DNA of 14,960 nt from Thiotrichales bacterium (GTDB lineage Bacteria; Pseudomonadota; Gammaproteobacteria; J044). Below, piece by piece: positions 14,463-14,960 of the stretch. Under the pieces are notes generated by a model. That model was not told where the DNA came from, did not search any database, and worked only from the letters and a program-made list of their open reading frames with translations. The DNA is taken from positions 1 through 14,960 of the forward strand of contig JANTGN010000050.1 of the NCBI GenBank assembly GCA_024762895.1, read 5' to 3'. Every line of letters begins with the position of its first letter. Position 1 is the first letter of the stretch. The translations under genes and the position numbers were made by a program.

Positions 14463-14960
14463 TCAAAAGCCCCAGGTGTTCATCAGAAGCTTTTCATATC
14501 CCTGGTATTGTCTGGGGTCTGCAGCTTCCAGGGCAGGGAAATTAATATCAGCTAGCACCTGTTGGCCTGCCTTCGTATTTCCCGCCTCAAGGAGCGCCTT
14601 TTTCAATTTTTCACGGTTCTCGGCAGAAACGCCCGGGGCTACGGAGAATGTCACATGAGGGGCCGGTTGGGTCGTGGCCACGACGTTAAAGTCCGGATAG
14701 TTGTTCAGTAACGGTGTAGGAACCATGGCGGCAACGACCTGCCCACTCTCCAGCATCTTGATGGCCTTTTCCGCACTCGGACTTTCCTTGATTACGGGCT
14801 CCCTGAGGGGATTGGAAAACATCTCCTGCAAACGCAACATACCCAGGCTTGGGGGAGCGGCAGAGGCAACCTGCTTCCCAATCAACTCATCGGCCTCGAA
14901 GATCAGCAGATCCGGGGTGGTAATCAGGCTATAGGTAACGGTGCCGGGAACCTTGGCGAT
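14463..14960 (-). CDS. PhnD-type phosphate/phosphonate ABC transporter substrate-binding protein, C-terminal part
   Basis: The frame runs open to the right edge of the window, so the N-terminus and signal peptide lie outside; 165 residues are visible. They fit the second half of a PhnD-like periplasmic binding protein (Lig_chan-Dsn family): D-E-L-I-G-K-Q-V-A-S at the start of the second lobe, P-P-S-L-G-M-L-R-L, a S-G-Q-V-V-A-A-M-V-P-T-P segment, T-T-Q-P-A-P-H-V-T-F, V-S-A-E-N-R-E-K-L-K-K-A-L-L and a final Y-E-K-L-L-M-N-T-W-G-F. In-window TTG and ATG codons are not the start. No permease or ATPase gene is visible. Proteins of this type also occur without transporter genes, as ligand-binding domains of signalling systems, so substrate and system are open. 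Confidence 0.85.
   Translation of the reverse strand: MAKVPGTVTYSLITTPDLLIFEADELIGKQVASAAPPSLGMLRLQEMFSNPLREPVIKESPSAEKAIKMLESGQVVAAMVPTPLLNNYPDFNVVATTQPAPHVTFSVAPGVSAENREKLKKALLEAGNTKAGQQVLADINFPALEAADPRQYQGYEKLLMNTWGF

Overview
This window looks like a piece of a gammaproteobacterial chromosome of about 50% GC. The best lineage cues are a Pat/YfiQ-type lysine acetyltransferase, a YciA thioesterase, a ScsD-like thioredoxin, a YdcH/DUF465 protein and a five-cysteine NadA. The genus cannot be told from sequence alone. I see no tRNA, rRNA, insertion sequence, integrase, phage gene or CRISPR array. Coding is dense, genes lie on both strands in short units, and no gap exceeds about 175 bases.

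Layout from left to right. (1) Positions 1-617 hold the 3' part of a metallo-beta-lactamase-fold hydrolase. It meets tail to tail a LexA/UmuD-type self-cleaving S24 protein that has no DNA-binding domain (614-1078, minus). (2) An unrecognised coiled-coil protein (1169-2347, minus) lies downstream of quinolinate synthase nadA (2497-3585, minus). (3) A membrane-anchored ScsD/TlpA-like thioredoxin (3739-4254, plus) is divergent from nadA across a 153-base region carrying repeated TACAGG half-sites. (4) An orphan ParA-like ATPase (4256-5026, minus) is divergent from a three-gene fatty-acid operon (5081-8656, plus): acyl-CoA ligase, YciA thioesterase and FadL-type outer-membrane channel. The operon ends at a strong bidirectional hairpin terminator. 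(5) A DUF465 protein (8731-8967, minus) is followed by a Pat-like acetyltransferase with an eroded acyl-CoA-synthetase module (9056-11599, minus), divergent from an HDAC-family deacetylase (11705-12625, plus). (6) A peroxiredoxin-like thioredoxin-fold protein (minus), a cupin (plus), a zeta-like GST (minus) and the C-terminal part of a PhnD-type binding protein (minus) fill the right end.

The functional story with most support is acyl-CoA metabolism. The FadL channel, acyl-CoA ligase and thioesterase would import, activate and buffer fatty acids. A few kilobases away sits a divergent 'writer/eraser' pair, lysine acetyltransferase and deacetylase. This is the kind of pair known in other bacteria to switch AMP-forming acyl-CoA synthetases off and on. 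That the pair acts on the neighbouring ligase is inference.

No wholly new system is evident. The items most worth a second look are the Pat/HDAC pair, the degenerate core of the Pat protein, the DNA-binding-less LexA-like protease, the orphan coiled-coil protein, the orphan ParA, and two symmetric sequence elements in divergent promoters.
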